From the NCBI RefSeq assembly GCF_905220365.1, contig NC_061130.1:13461501-13525500 (forward strand): a stretch of 64,000 bases of DNA, in the 5' to 3' direction. The notes under the pieces were generated by a model. It was not told the DNA's origin and searched no databases. It saw only the letters and a program-made list of their open reading frames with translations. This DNA comes from Vanessa cardui. Taxonomy: Eukaryota; Arthropoda; Insecta; Lepidoptera; Nymphalidae. Of the stretch, positions 11,689 to 23,125 are shown piece after piece (positions within the stretch are counted from its first letter, which is position 1; every line of letters begins with the position of its first letter). The position numbers and the translations under genes are program-made.

Positions 11689-11748
11689 TAGCGCTGACGT
11701 AGCATTCGCTACGGATGCTACGGCACGACTGAGACGCTACGAGCGCTA
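11689..11748. other. GC-rich nested inverted repeat
   Basis: Outer arms TAGCGCT (11689-11695) and AGCGCTA (11742-11748), inner arms GTAGCAT (11699-11705) and ATGCTAC (11715-11721). It stands out in very AT-rich surroundings and could be the end of a small DNA element. Confidence 0.5.
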
Positions 11749-12339
11749 AAGATTCATCTCGAACCAAATAGACATTATATTTTAAATTATGTATTTAACA
11801 TTACTTGTTTCTTTTGGAAAGGCGTCATGAATAGCTGTTTTTATTTAATATAAGACTGCTCGCACTACCATAATGAAAGTTATATCGCGAAATGTTTTTA
11901 TTAAATAATATTTTTATAAGACGTAATATTTATTACAGAGGCGTTCTGTTATTGCAACTTTTTATAAATTCATTTATTACAAATTCCAAGGCTCGTTTTG
12001 TTCATGAAATATCTTTTGTTTTTCCTAGAAACTATTTAGTTTATTTTGTTATTAATTTGCCGATTTATCACTATATATAAATATACTTTGTAATAATATA
12101 ATAGGTAATTAAATGAACCATTAGTGTTATTTTCCCTTTTCTTCAAAACCTTGTTTTTAATAATTATCATATAAAATATTATTGAAAAAAAAATTTTGGT
12201 TAAAAAAAATTGCAATAGTTTGATGCATTAAAACAAAACAATATTAGGGGAGTGCTAAATTTACTTTGAATAGAATCATGAATGAAACACCGAATTATAG
12301 CAACAGAAGATTTTGATATGAATATCTTTTTATATACTT
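11749..12339. other. AT-rich intergenic stretch
   Basis: No exon or repeat recognised; a 62-codon frame at 11892-12080 looks composition-driven. Confidence 0.4.
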
Positions 12340-12520
12340 TCCGAGTACGCATATGACCTAACATCTAACGGTAAGTGGATGTGGAGTACAAACGCGAAGG
12401 CGGTCAGTACAGTCAGTTATAATGACCTGCACTAGTCAGCCTTGCCATGCCGGCCTGCAAGAAGCCTCTTGACGCCTCGATTGAAGGCACCCAGGTTATA
12501 ACAGGAGAAGAAGCATATGA
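12340..12520. repeat. Unclassified GC-richer block, probably a transposon relic
   Basis: GCCGGCCTGCAAGAAGCC followed by TCTTGACGCCTCGATTGAAG and ACCCAGGTTATA resembles a repeated lepidopteran sequence I remember only loosely. No intact frame. Confidence 0.35.
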
Positions 12521-12724
12521 GTAGGTAGATTTCTATTTTTGGCAGTGTGATAAGGAAAAGACTTATTCGTAAGCGATGGGATCTTTGTTTACCAATGTAT
12601 TAATGTGGAGTAAAAGAGTTTACTAAAATTATGTTAAAAAGCGATTTTTATTTGCAAAATATATTAACTATATGGAATATTTTTATTTTAGGATGAATTA
12701 ATATCACATTTACAATTCAAATTC

Positions 12725-12988
12725 GAGGCGAGATGGCCCAGCGGTTAGAACGCTTGCATCTTAACTGATGATTGCGGGTTCAAATCCAGGTAAGCACCTC
12801 TGAATATTCATGTGCTTAATTTGTGTATATAAATCATCTCGTGCAGGGCGATGAAGGAATACCACATGTATATTCCAGCAACCCGCATTGGAACAGCGTG
12901 GTGGAATATGTTCCAGACCTTCTTCTCAAACAGAAAGGAGGCCTTAGCCCAGCAGTGGGAAATTTAAAGGCTTTTGTTGTTGTTGTTG
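12725..12988 (+). repeat. tRNA-derived SINE1 copy
   Basis: Head GAGGCGAGATGGCCCAGCGG, B box GGGTTCAAATCCAGG, tail CTTTTGTTGTTGTTGTTG. An internal deletion removes the segment with the GAGGAAACCTGCATG block. Confidence 0.92.
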
Positions 12989-13436
12989 CAATTCAATTAT
13001 CTGTTATTAGTTGTATGTATGAGATAAATCACTATAAACTGTTACATTTCATGGATATGGACGATCGATATTCCTATACCGCTGTGTTGTAGTTCTATAG
13101 AACGAATCTTAAAGTCTCTGCACTTTGATGCGATCGACCAGCAAACGGCACAGGCGAACTTAAAACAGTATTAATTGCTCGGAGTCTGAACATCGCCTAT
13201 TTTTGTAATTGACGATGATTCACTCTGTGGTAGAGTTTTTTGTGAGCCCGTTTGTAAGTACCACCGATTCATCAAATAATATATTCTACCATATTATATT
13301 CGGTCTGAAGGTTGAGAAAGTATATATAATCTTAGTAGCTCAATAGTTATGGAAGGAATAGTTAATATTTCTTATCTCACTAATGTCTATCAACGATAGT
13401 GACATTCAGCACTTGGTTCCATATTTGAGCATTAAT

Positions 13437-13461
13437 CTATATATTTATATATAGATTAAAA
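13437..13461. repeat. AT-rich hairpin beside repeat A
   Basis: TAATCTATATA and TATATAGATTA flank a short TT-rich loop, just upstream of the repeat A copy at 13474. Probably a simple palindrome of no function. Confidence 0.6.
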
Positions 13462-13473
13462 CAGGAGTTTTTT

Positions 13474-13752
13474 TATGGTATAGGTTAGCGGACGAGCATA
13501 TGGGCCACTTGATGGTAAGTGGTCACTATCACCCATAGACAATGACGCTGTAAGAAATATTAACTATTCTTTACATTGTCAATGTGCCACCAACCTTGGG
13601 AACTAAGATGTTATGTCCCTTGTGCCTGTAGTTACACTGGCTCACGCACCCTTCAAACCGGAACACAACAATACTGAGTACTGCTATTTGGCGGAAGAAT
13701 AACTGATAAGTGGGTGGTACCCAGACGGGCTAGCATAAAGCCCTACCACCAA
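13474..13752 (-). repeat. Repeat A copy, full length
   Basis: Complete from TTTATGGTATAGGTTAGCGG to AAAGCCCTACCACCAAG. One of the best copies; no open frame, no clear pol III boxes and no obvious terminal inverted repeat, so the class of this family remains open. Confidence 0.93.
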
Positions 13753-14366
13753 GTACTTGTTATTGTTTTATTTATTTATTTCTAATGCAAAACTGCATGC
13801 ATATAATTACAGGACGTTGGCACAATTCGATATTACGGCACGTTAAACAAAGTATATTTATCTATGTTGTTTAGGATATATTTTCCTAGATATATAAACA
13901 AGGATAATTCCTGTATTGAGAATACAATACAAACAATACATACAAAACCGGGTAGATATAGTTCTGCTTGTGACATAAAAACAACAACAACTTCTGTTTA
14001 TAACATATATGGTATCGCCAGATTACAAACATCCTTACTATTTGTAACCTTACGGTGACATAATATATCGGAGAAATGCTAACTGAAAAAGATGTAACAA
14101 TACACTGCTTTACAAGTTTTTATTTAACTTGTTATGTTTGTGTGTTTAGGACAAGTCTTTGCTAGCTGAATTAGAACCTCTTTCTTAGTATACGTACTTA
14201 GTTAAAAAGTTACACTTTCATCGGTAATGTATTTTATTTTAAAAGATTAATGGAAGGATTAATTTCAGACGAATAATAGTAAAATTTTGTATACTATGTT
14301 ATAAAACAGGTTTTTAAAAAGTTTTTATTTTGAATAATGCATACATTGAAACATTGTAAAGAAAAA
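13753..14366. other. Intergenic, nothing recognised
   Basis: AT-rich; no supported feature. Confidence 0.4.
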
Positions 14367-14665
14367 AGTAAAGTAACAGTCTGTAAATTATCTACTGCTG
14401 GGCTTATGCCTCTTCTCCCATTAAGGAGAGGGTTTGGAACATATTCCACCACGCTGTTCCAATGCGGGTTGGGAATACACATGTGGCTGAATTTCTATGA
14501 AATTTGTCACGTGCAGGTTTCCTCACGATGTTTTCCTTCACCGCTGAGCACGAGATGAATTATAAAGACAAATTAAGCACATGAATCAGCGGTGCTTGCC
14601 TGGGTTTGAACCCGCAATCATCGGTTAAGATGCACGCTTTCTAACCATTGGGCCATCTCAGCTCT
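14367..14665 (-). repeat. tRNA-derived SINE1 copy, near full length
   Basis: Antisense from the AAGTAAAGTAACAGTCTG tail to the CTAACCATTGGGCCATCTCA head, with all body blocks present. Confidence 0.93.
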
Positions 14666-15282
14666 TAGGTTGAGACATTGATGATTAATTAATTGTTCAT
14701 ATTATAATATTAACGTACGATATATTTTCCTACTTATGTAGGAATCAGCAACGAATGTGTCTTTAGTGTACCGATCTAAAAATTAGCGAGTGTAATGAAC
14801 TATTTATTATACTTCTTCTATCCTATAAATAATATCCACTATCCTTTGGCTTCTGTTCTTCAAGTGTGTAAGGACCAAGCGAGCACGTTTAGAAGGTAAC
14901 AACTCTTCTTCTTACAGTACTACTCATTACAGTCCATTTACACCTCGCACCTACAGATGTGTATTATTAATTACACATTTTAAACGTTATATACGTTTAA
15001 AATGTATATTTTTTAATATTTATTGCTAAAGTGTAGTGTTATTATAATTTTCATAATTTAATTACCTATAGAATTAGTTCTGTTTGTCATCATTGATATT
15101 TTAAATGTATATTTATTTCAAAATATAAGTTATGTGTAAAATATTATTTAATGTAATAACATCTACTTTGTTTTATATTATATAAGTTTATTTGCATTTA
15201 AGGTTTAATCTATTGTGCAAAGAAATGCCTTTATATCTTTTTATTTATTTTATTATCTTTTTTTTTCATAATAAAGATAAAC
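14666..15282. other. Intergenic, nothing recognised
   Basis: Very AT-rich, no supported feature. Confidence 0.4.
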
Positions 15283-15550
15283 TTTATTAACATAAGAATT
15301 AACAACATTAAATGCTTAAATGTATATATACAAATATGAACTAAAACTAGTTACTGTATAAATCTTGACCGCGTGGAATGGTGGCAAGAATGCTAGCAGC
15401 ATTTCCCCGTTGAATCGCAATTCCGATCCTCTGGGCAAAAAACGAACCAGCCCTCCTGTCACCAGTGGAGGCAATGAGGCGAGGTGTTATACTTTTGATG
15501 AAGCTTTTTGCACCACTACTCCAAGGGCCAAGCGTTTCGACAGCAAATTA
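15283..15550 (-). mobile_element. LINE E 3' end with degraded C-terminal coding segment
   Basis: On the - strand a decayed frame from about 15550 downwards reads VETLGPW..AKSFIKSI, then RLIAST and RAGSFFAQRIGIAIQRGN. This is a C-terminus I associate with reverse-transcriptase polyproteins of insect non-LTR elements. A 3' untranslated part follows to about 15283. Other copies: 30405, 36478 and 49305. Confidence 0.7.
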
Positions 15551-16116
15551 TTTTATTATCTTAATTCAAATAAATAATATATTTGCCCATAGATATTAAA
15601 TTTAGAACTTCCACGAAGAGGAACACAATTTAGTTGCAATATACTACAAGAAGTCGTAGTCGTCGAGGAGTCTAGTCTAGTCCTAACTTGTTCTGTAATT
15701 GTTAATAGATGACTACTGGGAGTTCCTGGGAACTGAATAATTATAATATACAATATTTGTATTTATATCGTTTAGATATATCTATACGATTTGTGAGCTT
15801 TTAATATATGCTTATTATAAGTAGATTAATATTGTATGTGTGGGGATGCGTAGTCTTACCTATTGTGACTAAAAATTGAAGGTATTTATGTACGGATATG
15901 CCAATTTGGTAGTATGGTTACGTTTGGTTCTATTTTTTTAAAACAATATATAAATAGACACAGACTTATAAATAAATATATTGACTTCTTGACTTATATT
16001 TATAAAAAAACTGTTAACAATTTAAATAGCAGATAGCACATATAGAAACAAAAAGCTCTCTAAATCAAGCATTGAATGTAAAAATAACATGATTTTAAAT
16101 TTACTAGAGCTAATTT
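15551..16116. other. Intergenic, nothing recognised
   Basis: AT-rich, no supported feature. Confidence 0.4.
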
Positions 16117-16342
16117 AACCGACCGCTGTAGTCGAATAGTGTGTACACCGGTTTTCATGGGTACGACAATCCGAGGTCCTGGGTTCGATTCCCGGTTGAT
16201 CCGATGTAGAAAAAGTTCATTAGTTTTCTTATGTTGTCTTGGGTAGGTGTTTGTGGTATCGTCGTTACTTCTGATTTTCCTTTACACAAGTGCTTTCGCT
16301 ACTTACATCGGGATAAGATTAATGTATGTGGTGTTATCCAAT
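16117..16342 (+). repeat. tRNA-derived SINE2 copy
   Basis: Head ACCGACCGCTGTAGTCGAAT; perfect B box GGTTCGATTCC at about 16183; body GTTACTTCTGATTTTCC and ACATCGGGATAAGATTAATG. The head does not fold into a functional tRNA cloverleaf, so it is a SINE and not a tRNA gene. Confidence 0.88.
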
Positions 16343-16982
16343 AATTTTATTAAAAAAAAATTTGTATAATTTCCTGATAGCGATGTTTGAAGTCATTTTA
16401 AAATCGTTATGATAATTAATTCGATTTTCGATACAAAAACGTTTTCATAATAGTTGAATAAAAATTTACATGTAAATCATATAAAATGTCCTTGAAGATC
16501 CTCATAACTCTAGACGATATAACAATACATAAATCTGATGAATATACATATAAAATTATTTTAATTCATCTTTGCGAACAGGAATTAAATTTTACATAAA
16601 CTAAATTAGCCACCAGCTTCATCAAATTTCAATTCTTGCTTGTGAAATAAAAATAAGTAATATTTTATAAATCAGATCATTTTGTAAGTCGATATTGCAG
16701 TGGTCAGTTTATATACATACATATATAGCGTTTGATTGCGTTTATGGTAAAAAATTACAACGATTTTCGTTTGTGTCATATGGGTTCCTTGATTTAGCTA
16801 TGAACGAGCATCAAACAGAGTTATTGTCGTACTTATAATTAGAATAGGTATATATTATTTTTATAAAAAGATAAAATAGCTTTAAGTAAACATCAATGCC
16901 ATATCTATTGGATAATATCTATTGAATTGATTATATCTGGCCGTCGAAGAAGGAGCTAGATTTATTTTTCACTTATCGGCTC
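16343..16982. other. Intergenic, nothing recognised
   Basis: AT-rich, no supported feature. Confidence 0.4.
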
Positions 16983-17345
16983 ATCACATCACATCACCAA
17001 CCCGTTTTAGTCCACTGCTGGACATAGGCCTCTCCAAGTGCACGCCACTGTGGTCTTTCTCCGGTTACTCACATCTAGCTCCTGCCTGCCGATTTGCGTA
17101 TATCGTCACTCCACCGTGCCCGAGGACGTCCTATACTACGTTTGCCGAGACGCGGTCTCCACTCTAGAATACGTTTTCCCAACGGTTGTCGGCTCTATGA
17201 CAAATATGACCAGCTCACTGCCATTTCAGCTTACTAATCCGGTATGCTATGTCGATGACTTTGGTTCTTTGACGGATCACCTCATTTTTCATGCGATACC
17301 TCAGAGAAACGCCCAGCATAACCCTTTTCATAGCACTTATCGGCA
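16983..17345 (-). mobile_element. RTE-like LINE 3' coding remnant
   Basis: Antisense of the C-terminal end of an RTE-type LINE protein: GCACGCCACTGTGGTC, CTGCTGGACATAGGCCTC, and the run around 17110-17150 encoding the RPR/GRP-type basic motif on the - strand. Of the visible copies this one reaches furthest into the ORF. Frame is broken. Confidence 0.75.
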
Positions 17346-18099
17346 TTATTGACAAAATAGAACGTATCTTACGATTGAAAAATGTAATATTCTCTTATCT
17401 GTGAAATAAGTACTATTTATTTGAGAATTCTAATTATAAAACAAATGAGATCTACGATATGCAATTGTTAATTTTAAAGCTTTAAAAATATGATATTTAA
17501 AATAGAAAGACTAAAAATATTACTTTGATAGCAAAGATCGTAACTGTTCAACTATGAAATTTCAATTAGATATTAATTATGTAGTCCAGTTAACAGAAAA
17601 ATACCCGAACAATTCAGCTTTGAACAAAGGAACAAAAGCGTGCCTTTGAAATGTAGGGCTGTCAAAGAGTTGAAAATTAATAACGTTTCCTTTTTTATTT
17701 TGTATCAAATTATAATATTTTTTTATTTCATATTTACAAATCGCTAACCCTATTATGATTTTTAAAGGTTCTCTAATTCGTTAGTAAGTGTAAATCATAT
17801 ATATTTGTCTAATTATATTTACTTATAATCAAAATGAAATCGGCTAGAAAAACATAAAGAAACTTTTTAATTTATATTTAATATTTAATAATATTTTATA
17901 AAGCCAGAATGCTATCGTTTATATCCAAGTATGAATTAACGAATGCACTAATTGTACAAATAAATTTTGTGTACAAACGATCCTTTACAATTCTTAGCAA
18001 ACGAGTTACTGTCTATGCATTGTAGTAACATAAGCATTATTATGCCCTTGTTACAAATTCACTTATATTTTTCCGGTAAAAGTTGTATCATAATGTAAT
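17346..18099. other. AT-rich intergenic stretch
   Basis: No exon, RNA gene or repeat family recognised. Confidence 0.4.
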
Positions 18100-18235
18100 T
18101 TATACATATAATAAAATTGGAGTGTCTGTTTGTAATATTAAAATAGCCCTTTTTTACTCAATGCATATGTATGTATACACGGTACATATCCCAAAACAAC
18201 TTTTTTTTTACCATTTTTGTCTGTCTGTCTTTTTT
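18100..18235 (+). mobile_element. Helitron-like element, 5' half
   Basis: TACATATAATAAAATTGGAG, TGTCTGTTTGTAATATTAAA and TTTTTACTCAATGCATATG match the left half of the elements at 54560 and 30114. The right half (after GTCTGTCTG) is missing. Confidence 0.65.
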
Positions 18236-18389
18236 TAAATATTAATACGTACTTATACATATAGGTACTTTGGGATTAATTTTCTTTTATTATTTTTTGC
18301 TTTTTAAAGGTAGCTTATGTTTTTTGTGTCGGGGGTTTCTCAATTATTTAATTTAATTTAATTTTTAAAAAGGATGAGTAAAATATTTA

Positions 18390-18560
18390 TTATTTATTTA
18401 ACTCTTTATTGCACACCAAATATACATAAAGACACAAAATATATTTTCATACAAACGAAATTGGCTAAGCAAAAGGCGGTCTTATGGCTTATAAGCCATT
18501 TCTTCCAGACAACCTTTGGGTTAGAAGGATAATGCGTATGAAAGACGGCAATTTGGTGGT
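18390..18560 (-). mobile_element. Repeat F, LINE 3'-tail type
   Basis: AAAAGGCGGTCTTATGGCTT and CATTTCTTCCAGACAACCTT are the reverse complement of the block at 44195-44290 (GGTTGCCTGGAAGAGATCGC). The preceding TTTATTGCACACCAAATATAC fits the reversed end of a LINE 3' untranslated region. Family not certain. Confidence 0.55.
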
Positions 18561-19485
18561 GCATTAAAACCTTACATTATGGAATAATAACAATTACAAC
18601 TCAATAAATATAGCAAATACATAAATACAAAAAATACTAATAAATAAAATATAAAGTAGATTAAAGATATTTATAAATAAATCATATGTACTTACATATA
18701 TCTATATAGTATATGTAATAAAAATAAATAAATAAATATAATATTATTAATAAATATAATATAAATTATAATAGGATATTAAATAACTGTATCTCAAATG
18801 TCATCATTATTAGTGTCCAAATACAATTTTTTCAGAGAATTATTATTTAACAAAGATTAAATCGAGTCAAGCTAATTTAAATTTTAAAATGTTTCAAAGA
18901 ATATAATTCAATACTACACATTATCACCTAAAATGCAATATTAAAACACAAACGTAATATTTTGTCGCAGTAAAGTGTGTGTTACCATACAAGCAAGTGA
19001 TACCAGATTTACAAGCTTGATTCATAGCTTCGCGTGCCTCTCATAGCTTAGAAGCTCAATGCTCAACGTGAGAGCACACTACGTACATACTCGAAGTCCA
19101 AATACCCACTGCAATAGACCTGTAAATTATTGCCGCAGGTGTTATAAACCTATATACAATTATGTATCTTATTAATTTGACAAAAAAAAGACTAGCTGTT
19201 TCTTTCGCCGGTTCTTCTCAGATCAGGGTGTTCCTTTTTCCGAACCGATGGTGGTGTTTAATTTGACGGTCAATAAGTAACGTTTCTATGTTGAATAAAG
19301 TATTTTGAGTTTGAATTTGATAACTTACTTTATTTTTTTAGGCCTGTGTACTGGTGCGTTTTTTTAATGACGCCCTACAAGACCCTTTGAGCCAACGAGA
19401 CGCGATACGATGTAATGAGGGCGTGTATACGTTCACACTCGGCCTGTCTTGAAGAGTATCGATGATGTACAGTTTGGATTTTATT
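18561..19485. other. AT-rich intergenic stretch
   Basis: Near 19195-19320 GCCGGTTCTTCTCAGATCAG and TTGAATAAAGTATTTTGAG suggest an old LINE tail resembling LINE D (+), too diverged to call firmly. Otherwise nothing recognised. Confidence 0.35.
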
Positions 19486-19730
19486 GAGTAAAAGTAAAAG
19501 TAAAGTAAAGTAACAGCCTGTAAATCTCCCACTGCTGGACTAAGGCGTACTATTAATGGGAATTAAGGAGAGGGTTTGGAACATATTCCACCGCGCTGTT
19601 CCAATGCGGGTCGACTCCATCGAGCGTGAGATGAATTATAAACACAAATTAAGCACATATGAATATATAGTAGTGCTTGCCTGGGTTTGAACTCGAAATC
19701 ATCGGTTAAGATGCACACGTTCTAGCCACT
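19486..19730 (-). repeat. tRNA-derived SINE1 copy with internal deletion
   Basis: Tail AAGTAAAGTAAAGTAACAGC, then the body with the cleavage-block region deleted (GCGGGTCGACTCCATCGAGC junction near 19605), then the head ending TCTAGCCACTG. Confidence 0.88.
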
Positions 19731-19860
19731 GAAATCAGTGGCTGCCTTCCTTAATTACTTAGAATTACTTTTAGAAACGTACAAATGTACGTTGAAAATA
19801 ATAGTTGTATTTGGACGCAACAATTAAGAATCACGCGTTCTAACCACTGAGCTATCTCAG
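19731..19860 (-). repeat. Repeat C copy 2 joined to a SINE1 head fragment
   Basis: 19731-19821 is the reverse complement of 5391-5475. It is followed by CACGCGTTCTAACCACTGAG, a second SINE1 head piece. The junction AGCCACTGA/TCAGTGGCT around 19727-19743 is an inverted repeat made where the two elements meet. Confidence 0.7.
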
Positions 19861-20404
19861 TATTATATATTGAGTAATATAAGCAATACTAACCGCCTAT
19901 CAACGAGCACAAAATCTCCTGATGCGCAGGACCGCATCTTGCAAATAAAACAAATGTACGGAAATATACTAAGTTCAGCAGATGCAACCAACAACGCGAA
20001 AAAGAAATATTGCTGAGGGAATCGCACACAATCGTAGCATTATGACGTCAGCTTCGACGTCTAGTGGAATTCGCAGCGACTAGTATAGGAACCAATATCG
20101 TTTAGTTGTATTAACATCGAAACTCTTGTTTCTAAAATATTAAGCAAAATCAGCTATTGGAAAGTTCAACTGCGCCATATAATATGGCATGGCTAGAATT
20201 AATGGTTCAATTTGTAGTATTCACCGACACTCATTTTCGGTCCAAATGTAATTACTCGAACAAGAAAATTACCCTTCAGAAATGTAAAGACAACATAAAT
20301 ACAAAAAAATATAGATATATCTATATTTTTTAAATTGATCATTTAGGTAGCTAACAGGAGGCTTATCTGACGGACAGACACCTTTGATGGCTTCCAGGTG
20401 GCGG
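19861..20404. other. Intergenic, nothing recognised
   Basis: A slightly GC-richer block at 19990-20090 has no readable frame; otherwise nothing seen. Confidence 0.4.
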
Positions 20405-20668
20405 CCTTACATATAAATATAACAAGCCTTTTAATGTTCTAACTGTTGGGCTAAGCCTTTCCCCATTGCTCCAATTGCGGGTTGGCCGAATTTTATTGTG
20501 TGTTATACACATGCATATTTCCCAATGATGTTTCCCTTCACCAGGGAGCACGTGATTAATTATAAACACAAATTAATCACATGAAAAATCAATGATGCTT
20601 ACCTGGCTTTAAACCCGCAGTCATCAGTTAAGATGCTCTTGCTTTAACCACTTGGTCAAATCGGCTCT
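20405..20668 (-). repeat. Diverged SINE1 copy
   Basis: Antisense blocks TGTTGGGCTAAGCC, CCAATTGCGGGTTGG, ATGATGTTTCCCTTCACC and AACCCGCAGTCATCAGTTAAG are in order with many substitutions, and the head reads TTAACCACTTGGTCAAATCGG. Confidence 0.85.
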
Positions 20669-21030
20669 ATATACACATATATGTATGTTTATATATTTTG
20701 CTTTCATGCTACATAAACAAAAATACAATTTGAATTTGTGTATTATCTTTATTTTATCTAATTATGGATTTGTTAATAAATAAATAAATGTATTATTTTA
20801 TAATCAAATTTATTGACATAGCTGATTTGTTTTTATAGGATATGACCCCGAGGCATTATCTATGTTCAGAATACAATTAAGGCTCAATTAACCTTCGGCT
20901 TAACTTCAAGTTATTAAGAGTCAATTGTTATTAAAATTAAATTCATGTAAACAAAGACTTTTATGACACACATCAACTGGTTGGAACAGCTTAGTCGTTT
21001 ATTGATTGAAATTTTCATTTTTATTATTAA
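20669..21030. other. Intergenic, nothing recognised
   Basis: AT-rich, no supported feature. Confidence 0.4.
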
Positions 21031-21405
21031 TGAGAGTCGAGATGACTCTCCGGTTCGAACACGTGGTGAATCCGAGATTGCGCTTTCAAACCTGGACTAA
21101 ATTAGTTTGTGTTCATCATAATTTACGTGTGCATCTTAATCGATGATTACAGATTCAAACCGAGGCATACACCACTGAATATTCATGTGCTTAATTTGTG
21201 TTTATAATTCATCTTGTGCTCGGTGGTGGAGGAAAACATCATGAGGAACCTGTATGTGCCTAATTTCATCGTAATTCTGCCACATATGCATTCCAACAAC
21301 CCGCATTGGAACAGCGTGGTGGAATATGTTCCGAACCCTTTTCCTCGAAGGGAGAGATAGCCTTAACCCAACAGGGGGGAATTTACAGGCTGTTGTTGTT
21401 ATTAT
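21031..21405 (+). repeat. SINE1 copy with a duplicated, diverged head
   Basis: A first head (GAGAGTCGAGATGACTCTCC) runs to about 21115, then a second head fragment restarts at CGTGTGCATCTTAATCGATG and continues through the full body to TGTTGTTGTTATTATTATC. Either a nested insertion or a head duplication. Confidence 0.85.
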
Positions 21406-21871
21406 TATCATTTCGTGCTTATGTCGCCAATATACCTCGTATTGATCACAAGATATTGTGTTTAATATTTCTTACAGCTAATACTATGAGTGGTGACTAC
21501 ATTCCATCAAGTAGATTATTTGCACATGGTGATAAAAAAAATTGTAATTATTATTTGGTTTTTATATAATATAATGTAAGGTATACGTCTGTGTCACACG
21601 AAGGCGCTTCCATTATTTTTTGCTGTCTTTCCAACATTAGTCATCTCATGCACACTAAGTCATTGTAAGCCCAAGCGCCACTGATACTAAGGCACGTTTA
21701 TAATTTATCGTGTTAATTTAACGCATCCCCTCGTGAGAGAACGGATCTGTACTGAGAAATTACTATAGAGGATTTCTTTAACGAAACGTTGATTTTGGCG
21801 GTAGTAAGTAGATACTTACGACATATTAACAGTCAAATAATAATACCTGGTATCTTTTTGTTCTGTTTCAG
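21406..21871. other. Probable intron upstream of the exon at 21872
   Basis: Noncoding. Ends in a good pyrimidine tract and acceptor (TTTTTGTTCTGTTTCAG). Confidence 0.4.
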
Positions 21872-22077
21872 AGGTTGAATTAATCAATGTGACTACGATA
21901 CATAACATCCTAGATTCAAAGGTTGGTCGTGCATTGGCAATGACATTGGTAATATTCTTGTTGGCCTATCGGTTTCATAAAAATAACAAAGAAGAACGTG
22001 TAACTGATTCGAGGCCAATCATTACCAAAGCTGTTCAAATATTGGATCAAAATGGAGTTGGAAAGCTGCAACACTAA
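21872..22077 (+). CDS. Last coding exon of an unrecognised gene
   Basis: A likely terminal exon: the acceptor TTCTGTTTCAG ends at 21871, then 67 codons read open to TAA at 22075-22077 after two bases of a split codon. The residues include a hydrophobic run of about 13-14 (ALAMTLVIFLLAY) bounded by Arg on each side, then a charged segment (HKNNKEERVTDSRP), so the product may end with a short membrane anchor and a cytosolic tail of about 35 residues. No catalytic motif is visible and I do not recognise the family. No upstream exon on the + strand is convincing within the window, so the first exons are either far upstream or were missed, or this is a relic. It could also be a chance ORF; the good acceptor and mixed codon use favour a real exon. 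Confidence 0.45.
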
Positions 22078-22499
22078 AATTAATTAGAAACTCATTTGCA
22101 ACAAGCCAAGCCTGCCTTCTCTGAAGTCGAATGTAATTTCTATAACTTCCAGCTAAGAACTAAATGAGAAAATAAGTTATATTATTTGCTATCGCTTCCT
22201 GTGGGCTTACACGCCTGTTACGAGTGTTAAATTTATTAGAGCTTCGTCCACAAATATTTGAAATCAATCACCTCAGTATTAATTACTTTGTTTATTTAAA
22301 TTAATTAGTAATTAGATGATTAAGTAGCACAATGGTCAGTAGCATGGACTCACGTAAGTAATATATATGTATATTATATTTACTTGCTTCAAAATCATCT
22401 TATAAAGTAGCTGAACCTGCGGTTTTACTTACAATGGGTTATTAAAAATACCTACAACATCTTAAGTAATTAATACACAAAAAAAATGTTTAGCAACTT
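22078..22499. other. Possible 3' UTR, then intergenic
   Basis: Follows the exon ending at 22077. No strong AATAAA within the first 300 bp. Nothing else recognised. Confidence 0.3.
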
Positions 22500-22715
22500 T
22501 CTTTGATGTTGTCTTAAATTTTCGCGATTATTACACATTTAAATAAAACAAGCTATAACGGATTTGAATCGCGTATAATAATTATTTTTGACATCCCGAC
22601 GTTTCGAGCACTTTACAGCGTTCGTGGTCACGGGTAGACTGTCTGCCGGTGTGTGTGATGTCAAAAATAATTAATATACGCGATTCAAATCCGTTATAAC
22701 TAGTTTTTTTTTTTA
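22500..22715. mobile_element. Penelope-like element end with hairpin duplication
   Basis: Shares TTGTCTTAAATTTTCGCGATT and CCGTTATAACTAGTTTT with 36690-36825 (first block given in part). Here the segment holding CGTTTCGAGCACTTTACAGC is present inverted, so TATAACGGATTTGAATCGCG at 22554 and CGCGATTCAAATCCGTTATA at 22680 form arms of about 45 bp. The GAAACGTCGG motif recalls Penelope-like element ends, which is an inference. Confidence 0.6.
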
Positions 22716-23039
22716 ACTTTCTTTAATTTATTAGATATTTAGGGTCATTTACCCTGAATACCGATGATCATATTTCTAATATCAGATATTGTCAAGAATT
22801 TCTATACTGTATTTCATGCTCTATTTAACCCATTAAGATAATTTTGAAAAATCTTCTCTTAGTCCTAAACTGCGTAAGAAATTAATGTGTCTGAGCGTTG
22901 CATATCAGCAGAAAGTTTAAAACTCAAATAGATCATGGAGGGGTCGAGTCGAAATCACGTGACCAATATTCCTGAACAATATGATCCGTATTGCTATTAT
23001 TCTGTTGTTCAGGTTTACCAAGCAACGCAAATATTCCAA
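22716..23039. other. Intergenic, nothing recognised
   Basis: No supported feature. Confidence 0.4.
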
Positions 23040-23125
23040 AAACCATTTGAATTATGAAGTTATGTCCCTTGTGCCTGAACTTACATTGGCCCACTCACCG
23101 TTCAAACTAAAATATAGCAATATAT
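23040..23125 (-). repeat. Repeat A fragment
   Basis: GAAGTTATGTCCCTTGTGCC, then GGCCCACTCACCGTTCAAAC and AATATAGCAATA: the middle of repeat A only. Confidence 0.65.

Noticed and set aside
16117..16205. tRNA gene suggested by A and B boxes
   Set aside because: The boxes belong to the head of SINE2; the same sequence with the same body recurs at 27053 and 43868, and no intact cloverleaf with acceptor stem is seen.
17038..17352. 104-residue + strand protein
   Set aside because: It is the antisense shadow of the RTE-like LINE remnant on the - strand.
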